DNA from: JBQTIU01 sp052387815
GTDB taxonomy: Bacteria > Pseudomonadota > Alphaproteobacteria > CACIAM-22H2
Direction: 5' to 3'
Length of the DNA stretch: 37,320 nucleotides
Assembly (NCBI GenBank): GCA_052387815.1
Contig: JBQTIU010000047.1
Span: 1 to 37,320 of the forward strand
Shown here: one piece after another, positions 30,616 to 37,320 of the stretch
How positions within the stretch are numbered: position 1 is the stretch's first letter
Layout of the letters: the number at the start of each line of letters is the position of its first letter
The notes under the pieces: generated by a model
Told to the model about the DNA's origin: nothing
Database searches by the model: none
What the model saw: the letters and a program-made list of their open reading frames with translations, nothing else
Position numbers and translations under genes: made by a program

Positions 30616-32760
30616 ACGGAGCGGTCGTTCAAGAAGGACGTCGAGCTGTTGCGGCTCGGCCGCGGCCAGACGTTCCGCGGCGAGGGTATCCTCGCCGTCA
30701 CCAAGGCGCTGCTGCAAGCTGGCGTCGCTTATGTCGGCGGCTACCAGGGGGCGCCGGTCTCGCACCTCATGGACGTGCTCGCCGACGCCCGCGACATCCT
30801 CGACGATCTCGGCGTGGACTTCGTGCCCGGGGCGAGCGAGGCGGGCGCCGCCGCCATGCTCGGCGCCTCGATCAACTATCCCGTGCGCGGCGCCGTCACC
30901 TGGAAATCGGTGGTCGGCACCAATGTCGCCTCGGACGCGCTCTCCAATCTCGCCTCGGCGGGCGTCAAGGGCGGGACGTTGATTGTCATCGGCGAGGATT
31001 ACGGCGAGGGCGCCAGCATCGTCCAGGAGCGCAGCCACGCCGCCGCCATGAAATCGCAAATCTGGCTCTTGGACCCGCGCCCCAACCTGCCGACCATCGT
31101 CGCCATGGTGGAGACGGGGTTCGAGCTGTCGGAGGCGAGCAACACGCCGGTGATGATGCAGCTCCGCGTTCGCGCCTGTCACCTCCATGGCAGCTTCGAA
31201 TGCAAGGACAACCGACCCCCGCAATTCTCGCGCCGGCATGTACTCGAGAAGCCGGAGTTCGATGATTCCCGGATCTGCCTGCCGCCCGCCACCTATGCCC
31301 AGGAAAAGCACAAGGTCGCGGTGCGTTATCCGGCCGCCGTCAAGTTCATCCGCGAGCGCCGGCTGAACGAGGTGTTCCCCGGCCGGCACGCCGATGTGGG
31401 CATCATCCTCCAGGGCGGGCTGTACAACGCGGTCGTCCGGGCGCTCCAGCAGCTCGGGCTTGCCGATGCGTTCGGCGACAGCGCGGTGCCGCTTTACGTC
31501 CTCAACGTGACCTATCCGTTGATCGCGGCCGAGCTCGCCGAATTTTGCGCCGGCAAGCGTGCGGTCCTGGTCGTCGAGGAGGGCCAGCCCAACTTCATCG
31601 AGGAGACGATCAATGCCATCTTGCGCAAGGCCGACCTCAACACGACCGTGGTCGGCAAGGACGTCCTGCCGATGGCCGGCGAATACACCGGCGAGGCGGT
31701 GCTGACCGGGCTCGCCCGGTTCATCGAGGGGGCGGTGCCCAGGGACGTCGACCTGGCGCGCGTGGGCGCCGGCTTCGAGCGCTTGACGCGCCCCAAGCGC
31801 CGGGCGGCCGAGCTCTTGGGCGAGCCGGTCCCGACGCGGCCGCCGGGGTTCTGCGTCGGCTGTCCCGAGCGGCCGGTGTTCAGCGCCATGAAGATCGTCG
31901 AGCGCGAGTTCGACGGCGTTCATGTCAGCTCCGACATCGGCTGTCACACCTTCTCGACCCTGGCGCCGTTCCATATCGGCAACACCGTGCTCGGCTTCGG
32001 CCTCGGGCTCGCCGCCGCATCCGGAATCGCGCCCGCCTTCGGCAAGCGGGTGATCACGGTCATGGGCGACGGCGGGTTCTGGCATAACGGGCTCACCTCG
32101 GGCGTGGTCAACGCCGTCTCGCGCCAGCAAGACGGCGTGCTTGTGATCATGAAGAACGGCTACACCGCGGCGACCGGGGGGCAGAACATTCCCTCGACGC
32201 CGATCGACGGGCCCGAGCGGCCGGTGCAGATGGATATCGCCAAGACGCTGCGTAGCATCGGCGTCACGTGGCTGCGTACGGTCCGCACCTACAGCGTCGG
32301 CGTCATGGCCACGACCCTGCGCGAGGCGATGAAGACGGCCGAGAAGGGGCTCAAGGTCGTCATCGCCGACGGCGAATGCCAGCTCGAACGCCAGCGCCGG
32401 ATCCGGCCGATCGCGGCCAAGCGACTCGCCGCCGGCCAGCGGGTGGTGCGCACCCGGTTCGGGGTCGACGACGATCTGTGCACCGGGGACCATTCCTGCA
32501 TTCGCCTGTCGGGTTGCCCGTCGCTCACCATCAAGCCCAACCCCGATCCCTTGCGCACCGACCCGGTGGCCCATGTCGACCAAGCTTGCGTCGGCTGCGG
32601 GGTGTGCGGCGAGGTGGCGCACGCCGCCGTGCTGTGCCCGTCGTTCTTCCGGGCGGAGATCGTCCACAACCCGACCCGGCTCGATCTCTGGCTCGACCGC
32701 ATCCGCCGCCGCGTGATCGCGCGCCTGTCGGCCCTCGAGGCGGCGAAGGCCGCCGCATGA
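30616..32760 (+). CDS. iorA: Indolepyruvate ferredoxin oxidoreductase, alpha subunit (IorA)
   Basis: The 714-residue subunit oxidatively decarboxylates aryl 2-oxo acids to acyl-CoA. The N-terminal pyruvate-binding domain runs FRGEGILAVTKALLQ onward. The TPP domain has FCVGCPERP and the Mg-TPP motif GDGGFWHNGLTSG to KNGYTAATGGQ. A C-terminal ferredoxin-like part has CTGDHSCIRLSGC and CVGCGVCGEVAHAAVLC for 4Fe-4S clusters. Family N-termini begin near ERSFK; here that follows an ACG codon with a perfect ribosome binding site. ACG may be a rare start or a mutated ATG; a TTG 11 codons later is the fallback. It overlaps iorB as ATGA. Confidence 0.9.
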   Translation, partial: TERSFKKDVELLRLGRGQTFRGEGILAVTKALLQAGVAYVGGYQGAPVSHLMDVLADARDILDDLGVDFVPGASEAGAAAMLGASINYPVRGAVTWKSVVGTNVASDALSNLASAGVKGGTLIVIGEDYGEGASIVQERSHAAAMKSQIWLLDPRPNLPTIVAMVETGFELSEASNTPVMMQLRVRACHLHGSFECKDNRPPQFSRRHVLEKPEFDDSRICLPPATYAQEKHKVAVRYPAAVKFIRERRLNEVFPGRHADVGIILQGGLYNAVVRALQQLGLADAFGDSAVPLYVLNVTYPLIAAELAEFCAGKRAVLVVEEGQPNFIEETINAILRKADLNTTVVGKDVLPMAGEYTGEAVLTGLARFIEGAVPRDVDLARVGAGFERLTRPKRRAAELLGEPVPTRPPGFCVGCPERPVFSAMKIVEREFDGVHVSSDIGCHTFSTLAPFHIGNTVLGFGLGLAAASGIAPAFGKRVITVMGDGGFWHNGLTSGVVNAVSRQQDGVLVIMKNGYTAATGGQNIPSTPIDGPERPVQMDIAKTLRSIGVTWLRTVRTYSVGVMATTLREAMKTAEKGLKVVIADGECQLERQRRIRPIAAKRLAAGQRVVRTRFGVDDDLCTGDHSCIRLSGCPSLTIKPNPDPLRTDPVAHVDQACVGCGVCGEVAHAAVLCPSFFRAEIVHNPTRLDLWLDRIRRRVIARLSALEAAKAAA

Positions 32761-34307
32761 GCGCGCCGCCCGAAGGGCCGGTCACCATCCTCATCGCCGC
32801 GCTCGGCGGCGAGGGCGGCGGGGTGCTGTCGAGCTGGGTGGTCGAGGCCGCCACCGATGCCGGGTTCCCCGTCCAGAGCACCTCGATCCCGGGGGTCGCC
32901 CAGCGCACCGGCGCCACGACCTATTACATCGAGATCTTCCCCACCCCGACCTCCGCGCTCGGCGGCCGGCAGCCGGTCCTCGCGCTCACCCCCAGTCCCG
33001 GCAACATCGACATCATGGTCGCCTCGGAAATCGTCGAGGCCGGGCGGGCGATGCAGAACGGCTATGTCAGTCCCGAGCGGACGACGCTGATCGCCTCGAC
33101 GCACCGCATCTACGCGATCGCCGAAAAGAGCGCCATGGCCGACGGCCGCTACGACACCGGCCGGCTGCACCAGGCGGCGGAAGAACTCGCCCGGCGCGCC
33201 GTGCTGTTCGACATGTCGCGGCTGGCGGCGCAGTCCGGCAGCGCCCTCAACGCCGTGCTGTTCGGCGCCATCGCCGGATCGGGGGCCCTGCCGTTATCGC
33301 GCGCCGCCTGCGAGGCGGCCATTCGCACGAGCGCCAAGGCGGTCGAGGCCAACTTGCGCGGCTTCGCCGCCGGCTTGGCGCGGGCCGCCGGCCAGGCCGG
33401 CGAGGAGACCCCGGCGCCGACGCCGGGGCCCGAGCGGCCGGATGCGCGGGTGCGGCGGACCTTCCCGCCCGAAACCCACCGCATCCTCGAGCACGGCGTG
33501 GCGCGCCTCATCGACTACCAGGACGCCGCCTATGCGGCGCTTTACCTCGACCGGCTGGACAAAATCCTCGCCGCGGAGCGCGCCGCCGGGATCGCCGCGG
33601 GGTTCAAGCTCACGGCCGAGAGCGGACGCCAGCTTGCGTTGTGGATGAGCTACGAGGATATCATCCGGGTCGCCGATCTGAAGACGAGGGGCAGCCGCTA
33701 TGCGCGGGTGCGCGCCGAAGTCGGGGCCAAGCCCACCGAGCCCGTGGTCATCGTCGAATTCCTGAAGCCGGGCCCCGAGGAGTTGTGCTCGGTCTTGCCG
33801 CGCTGGCTGGCGCGGCCGATCCTCGCCTTCGTGCGCCGCCGCGGCATCGAGCCCCGCCTGCACATCGGCATGCACGTCGCGACGACCTCGGTGACCGGGT
33901 TCCTTCTCATGCGCTCGCTGGCTTGGCTCAAGGGGTGGCGGCGGCGGACGTCGCGCTTTGCCGACGAGCAGGATCTCATCGAACGCTGGCTCGGTGCGAT
34001 CGTACGCCTGGCGGCCATCGATCCGAGGCTGGCGCTCGAGGTCGCCGAATGCGCGCGCCTGATCAAGGGCTACGGCGAGACCCACCGCCGCGGCGTCGGC
34101 AATTTCCTTCGCATCTTCGAGGCGCTCATCGAGGGCGCCCCGGCCGGCGAGGCCATGGCGCGGACCGAGACCATCCGCCGGGCGCGCGAGGCGGCGCTGG
34201 CCGACCCCGAGGGCCGGGGCCTCGCACGCTCGCTCGCGTCATCGGTTCCCCCGCCATCCTTCATACCAGCGGGCAGCGAACGCCGTGCCGCCCAGGCCGG
34301 CGACTGA
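32757..34307 (+). CDS. iorB: Indolepyruvate oxidoreductase, beta subunit (IorB) with C-terminal extension
   Basis: The 516-residue protein starts with the gamma-type POR/IOR domain (ALGGEGGGVLSSWVVEAA, STSIPGVAQRTGATTYYIEI), about 200 residues. A long helical extension from about residue 230 follows (DUF6537-like), as in the fused aerobic IorB of proteobacteria. It completes the IorA complex and handles CoA and electron transfer. The ATG at 32757 overlaps iorA. The dctP of TRAP system 3 begins 25 bp downstream, so transport and oxidation are probably co-transcribed. Confidence 0.92.
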   Translation: MSAPPEGPVTILIAALGGEGGGVLSSWVVEAATDAGFPVQSTSIPGVAQRTGATTYYIEIFPTPTSALGGRQPVLALTPSPGNIDIMVASEIVEAGRAMQNGYVSPERTTLIASTHRIYAIAEKSAMADGRYDTGRLHQAAEELARRAVLFDMSRLAAQSGSALNAVLFGAIAGSGALPLSRAACEAAIRTSAKAVEANLRGFAAGLARAAGQAGEETPAPTPGPERPDARVRRTFPPETHRILEHGVARLIDYQDAAYAALYLDRLDKILAAERAAGIAAGFKLTAESGRQLALWMSYEDIIRVADLKTRGSRYARVRAEVGAKPTEPVVIVEFLKPGPEELCSVLPRWLARPILAFVRRRGIEPRLHIGMHVATTSVTGFLLMRSLAWLKGWRRRTSRFADEQDLIERWLGAIVRLAAIDPRLALEVAECARLIKGYGETHRRGVGNFLRIFEALIEGAPAGEAMARTETIRRAREAALADPEGRGLARSLASSVPPPSFIPAGSERRAAQAGD

Positions 34308-34332
34308 CAACCCCAATCAAGGAGAGAGAGAG

Positions 34333-35301
34333 ATGAGATCGAAACTTGCAATGCTGGTCGGCGGGTTGGCCGCCGCGATGGCTCCGCTCGGCGCCGGGGC
34401 GGCCGAGATCACTCTCAAAGGAGTGAGTTCGTTCGCCGAGGGCACCTCGTTCTCCCGCCCCTTCGAGCGCTTCATCGACAAGGTGAACGCCGAGGGCAAG
34501 GGGCTCGTCCAGATCAACTATATCGGCGGACCGAGAGCCATACCGCCGTTCGAGGTGGCCAACGCGGCGCGCACCGGCGTGGTCGACATCGCTAACACCA
34601 CCGGCGCCTTCTACACCAACATCCTGCCCGAATCCGACGCCCTCAAACTCAGCACCCTCTCGGCGCAGGAGCTGCGCAAGAACGGCGCCTGGGAGTACAT
34701 CAACAAGCTGTGGAACGAGAGGGTCAACGTCTATTACTTGGCGCGCACCGGCGACAACATCCCGTTCCACCTCTATCTCACCAAGAGAATCGACAAGCCC
34801 GATTTCACCGGCCTCAAGATCCGCGTCACGCCGGTCTACCGCGATTTCTTCCAGGCCCTCGGCGCCACCGTGGTGACGACCCCGCCAGGCGAGGTCTATA
34901 CGGCGCTTGAGCGCGGCGTCGTCGACGGCTACGGCTGGCCGATCCTCGGCATTTTCGACCTCGGCTGGCAGGACAAGACCAAGTTCCGCGTCGATCCCGG
35001 CTTCTACAACGTCGAAGTAAGCCTGCTGGTCAACCTCGACACGTGGAAGAAACTCGACGCCCAGCAACAGGCATTCCTCGGCCGGCAGGCGATTTGGCTG
35101 GAAAGCCTGAACCCGGAGGCCGAAGCGCTCAATGCCGAAGAGGCCAAGCGCCAGGCCGCGGCCGGCATCCAAACCATCAGCTTCGCGGGCGAGGTCGGGC
35201 GGCAATACCTCGCCAGGGCAACCGAGGTCGGCTGGAAGTCGATCATCGACAAGAGCCCGGAGCATGGGCCCAAGCTGAGGGTGCTGCTCACCACCAGGTA
35301 A
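34333..35301 (+). CDS. dctP: TRAP substrate-binding protein (DctP), system 3
   Basis: The 322-residue product has a signal peptide (LAMLVGGLAAAMAPLGAGAA, cleavage before EITLK) and the DctP fold with DFTGLKIRVTPVYRDFF and PPGEVYTALERGVVDGYGW. The conserved arginine suggests a carboxylate ligand. The ATG at 34333 is preceded by AAGGAGA. The context with iorAB suggests an aromatic or other bulky 2-oxo acid or its precursor, which is an inference. Confidence 0.93.
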   Translation: MRSKLAMLVGGLAAAMAPLGAGAAEITLKGVSSFAEGTSFSRPFERFIDKVNAEGKGLVQINYIGGPRAIPPFEVANAARTGVVDIANTTGAFYTNILPESDALKLSTLSAQELRKNGAWEYINKLWNERVNVYYLARTGDNIPFHLYLTKRIDKPDFTGLKIRVTPVYRDFFQALGATVVTTPPGEVYTALERGVVDGYGWPILGIFDLGWQDKTKFRVDPGFYNVEVSLLVNLDTWKKLDAQQQAFLGRQAIWLESLNPEAEALNAEEAKRQAAAGIQTISFAGEVGRQYLARATEVGWKSIIDKSPEHGPKLRVLLTTR

Positions 35302-35341
35302 CTCGTCCGGCCGGCCGCTTCCTGCCAAGGCCGGTTCCGAC

Positions 35342-35830
35342 ATGGCCGGCCTTGCTCGGGCCTATCGCGGGCTGCTGCATAGCTGCGGGGTTGTCGTCGC
35401 CGTGTTGCTCGGCGCCGTCGCCCTCCTCGTCACCCTCGATGTGGCGATGCGCAATCTGGGGTTCGGCACGCTGCCCTGGATCGTCGAGGTGTCCGAGTAC
35501 AGTCTCCTGGTTGCGACCTTCTGCGCCGCTCCTTGGTTGCTCCATCAAGGCGGCCATGTGCGCGTCGACGTCGTGATCGCCTCGGTGCCATCGCGGGTTG
35601 CCGCCGTGCTCGAGATCGCCGCCGACGGCATCGGCATCTTGATCTGTTTGGTGTTTTTCTATTACGGCCTGGCGATCGTCCTCGACTCCCGGCGGATCGA
35701 CGCGCTGATCATCAAGACGCTGGTGTTCCCGGAATGGTGGCTGTTGGCGCCGGTCCCGCTCGCCAGCGGCTTGCTGGCCGCCGAGTTCGCGCGCCGGATC
35801 TACGCCGTGCTCGCCCAGCGAAAAGGTTGA
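35342..35830 (+). CDS. dctQ: TRAP transporter small membrane subunit (DctQ), system 3
   Basis: The 162-residue protein has four membrane segments and the family loop LPWIVEVSEYSLLVATF. The ATG at 35342 has an AAGG about 11 nt upstream, so its start is moderately sure. It lies 40 bp after dctP and 3 bp before dctM. Confidence 0.92.
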   Translation: MAGLARAYRGLLHSCGVVVAVLLGAVALLVTLDVAMRNLGFGTLPWIVEVSEYSLLVATFCAAPWLLHQGGHVRVDVVIASVPSRVAAVLEIAADGIGILICLVFFYYGLAIVLDSRRIDALIIKTLVFPEWWLLAPVPLASGLLAAEFARRIYAVLAQRKG

Positions 35831-35833
35831 CCC

Positions 35834-37150
35834 TTGGACTGGCCCGTCGCCCTGGCGCTGCTGTTGGGCCTGTTGTGCGTGCTGATGGCCGCGGGGCTTC
35901 CGGTCGCCTTCGCGTTCCTCGGCGTCAATATCGTCGGCGCGGTCGTGTTCTTGGGCGGCGAGGCGGGCCTGCAACAGTTGGCTCGCAACGGCGTGGTTTC
36001 GGTTACCAGCTTCTCGCTGACCCCGATCCCGTTCTTCGTCCTGATGGGCGAGATCCTGTTCCACACCGGGGTGGCGCTCAAGGCGATCGATGCGATCGAT
36101 CGGATCATTTGGCGCGTCCCTGGAAGGCTCGCCGTGGTCGCCGTCGTGGCCGGCACGGTGTTCTCAGCCATTTCGGGGTCGACGATCGCCACCACCGCCC
36201 TGCTCGGCAGCCTGCTCCTGCCCGAGATGTTGCGGCGCGGCTACCACCCGAACATGGCGATGGGACCGATCATGGCGATCGGCGGCGTCGACATGTTGAT
36301 CCCGCCGTCCGCGCTCACGGTGCTGCTGGGGTCGCTGGCTGGGATCTCGATCTCGAAGCTGCTGATCGCCGGCATCGTGCCCGGGCTCGTGCTGAGCGTC
36401 GCGTTCGTCGCTTTCATCGTGCTGCGCGCCAGCTTGCGCCCGGGCCTGGCGCCGAGCTTCGCGCACAGCCCGGTCGCGGGTTGGGCGCGCTGGCGACCGC
36501 TGTTCGTGCATGTCCTGCCCCTGTTCCTGATTTTCGCCGTGGTCATCGGTGCGATGTCGGGGGGACTTGCCACGCCCACCGAAGCGGCGGCGCTGGGAGC
36601 CACGGCAACGGTCGCCTTCGCGGCCTTCTACGGCGCGCTCCGGTATGACAACCTCATGAGGTCCCTGTTGGGGACCGCCGCCATCTCCGGGACCATCCTG
36701 TTCATCATCGTCGGGGCGACGACCTTCGCGCAGATCCTGAGCTTCTCGGGCGCGACCAACGGCCTGGTGTCGCTGGTCGCCGGCCAGGATCTGCCCCGCC
36801 TGGCGGTGGTCTTCGCAATGCTGCTCGTCCTGCTGTTCCTCGGCTGCTTCGTCGATCAGGTCAGCATGATGCTGATCACGCTGCCCTTCTTCATGCCACT
36901 GGTGGCGAAACTCGGCATCGACCCGATCTGGTTCGGAGTCGTGTTCCTGATCTGCATGCAGCTCGGTCTGCTCACGCCGCCCTTCGGCTTGCTGCTGTTC
37001 ACCATGAAAAGCGTGGCGCCGCCTTCGATCGTCATGAACCAGGTTTACCGGGCGGCGACGCCCTATGTGGTGTTCGGCTTGATCGTGCTCGTTCTCATTC
37101 TGTTATTCCCGGCGATCGCGACCTGGCTGCCGGCCATCCTGGGCTCGTGA
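35834..37150 (+). CDS. dctM: TRAP transporter large membrane subunit (DctM), system 3
   Basis: The 438-residue protein has about 12 membrane segments and motifs AISGSTIATTALLG, IPPSALTVLLGSLAG and LLTPPFGLLLFTMK. The start is a TTG at 35834 with AAAAGG 7 nt upstream. The stop overlaps the MarR start as TGATG. Confidence 0.94.
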   Translation: MDWPVALALLLGLLCVLMAAGLPVAFAFLGVNIVGAVVFLGGEAGLQQLARNGVVSVTSFSLTPIPFFVLMGEILFHTGVALKAIDAIDRIIWRVPGRLAVVAVVAGTVFSAISGSTIATTALLGSLLLPEMLRRGYHPNMAMGPIMAIGGVDMLIPPSALTVLLGSLAGISISKLLIAGIVPGLVLSVAFVAFIVLRASLRPGLAPSFAHSPVAGWARWRPLFVHVLPLFLIFAVVIGAMSGGLATPTEAAALGATATVAFAAFYGALRYDNLMRSLLGTAAISGTILFIIVGATTFAQILSFSGATNGLVSLVAGQDLPRLAVVFAMLLVLLFLGCFVDQVSMMLITLPFFMPLVAKLGIDPIWFGVVFLICMQLGLLTPPFGLLLFTMKSVAPPSIVMNQVYRAATPYVVFGLIVLVLILLFPAIATWLPAILGS

Positions 37151-37320
37151 TGGCACAGCAACAAAAGCTCGACGATTTCCTGCCCTATCTGATGAACCGG
37201 CTGGTCGCCCGCATGAACCAGAATTTGGCCGAGCAATTGCGCAAGCGCGGCCACACCTTCCAGGACTGGCGCATTCTTGCCGTGCTCGCCGCGCATGACG
37301 GCGTCAACCTGACCGAGCTT
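37150..37320 (+). CDS. MarR-family regulator, 5' part only
   Basis: Fifty-seven codons are visible before the window ends. They show the dimer helix (FLPYLMNRLVARMNQNLAEQ) and the start of the winged helix (FQDWRILAVLAAHDGVNLTEL), as in MarR proteins. The ATG overlaps the dctM stop by 1 bp. Placed last in the ior-TRAP operon, it may sense an aromatic acid and control these genes, perhaps through the dyad in the promoter at 30544-30572; that link is inferred. Confidence 0.85.
   Translation, partial: MAQQQKLDDFLPYLMNRLVARMNQNLAEQLRKRGHTFQDWRILAVLAAHDGVNLTEL

Noticed and set aside
30226..32667. 813-codon minus-strand open frame opposite iorA
   Set aside because: Antisense shadow of a clear IorA. 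It also runs over the ior promoter and the deacetylase start.
1..37320. CRISPR array, rRNA, tRNA or integrase with attachment sites
   Set aside because: I saw no regularly spaced repeats, no tRNA cloverleaf with CCA end, no rRNA stretches and no recombinase gene. The prophage ends therefore cannot be fixed.

Overview
The window reads as chromosomal DNA of a GC-rich alphaproteobacterium. It carries a form I aerobic CO dehydrogenase operon, several TRAP transporters, tightly packed operons with 4-nt ATGA overlaps, and short dispersed GC-rich palindromes in gaps. A Rhodospirillales- or Hyphomicrobiales-like host is an inference; there is no rRNA or tRNA here to settle it.

Layout. (1) 1-3192: remnant of a lambdoid-type prophage. 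It holds a broken HK97-type portal gene, an intact LexA/CI-like repressor, three small phage-type or unknown genes and a secreted protein. Two strong sigma70-type promoters carry the same 18-bp dyad over their -35 boxes, which I read as the repressor operator. (2) 9559-3189, minus strand: a seven-gene operon for a DapA-family aldolase/lyase, an MFS carrier, a TauABC/SsuABC-type ABC importer with two permeases, and an alpha/beta hydrolase. Its upstream end is a scar: the last codons of a lost TRAP dctM gene still overlap the dapA-like start. (3) 16570-9721, minus strand: the CO dehydrogenase operon coxM-coxS-coxL-coxD-coxE plus an XdhC-family gene. CoxL has the AYRCSFR active-site loop of true CO dehydrogenase, and a clear promoter lies upstream of coxM. 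(4) 21331-16677, minus strand: an acetolactate-synthase-like TPP enzyme with a complete TRAP transporter. (5) 21483-28427, plus strand: a class III aminotransferase, a second complete TRAP transporter, a metal-dependent amidohydrolase and a racemase-fold protein lacking both catalytic cysteines. (6) 30358-28377, minus strand: a PuuE/NodB-type deacetylase and a beta-lactamase-fold serine hydrolase. (7) 30616-37320, plus strand: indolepyruvate ferredoxin oxidoreductase iorA-iorB, a third TRAP transporter and the start of a MarR regulator, probably one operon.

How it fits together. Region 3 gives the cell electrons from atmospheric or soil CO. Regions 2, 4, 5, 6 and 7 look like separate scavenging modules, each pairing a binding-protein-dependent importer with a few enzymes that would start breakdown of the imported organic acid or amide. 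Three complete TRAP systems and a relic of a fourth lie within about 28 kb, so this is a catabolic island whose substrates cannot be named from sequence alone. The most unusual items are the shared operator of the prophage module, the dctM scar, the iorA gene with no usual start codon behind an ideal ribosome binding site, the cysteine-less racemase homologue and the (CG)11 tract in coxE.
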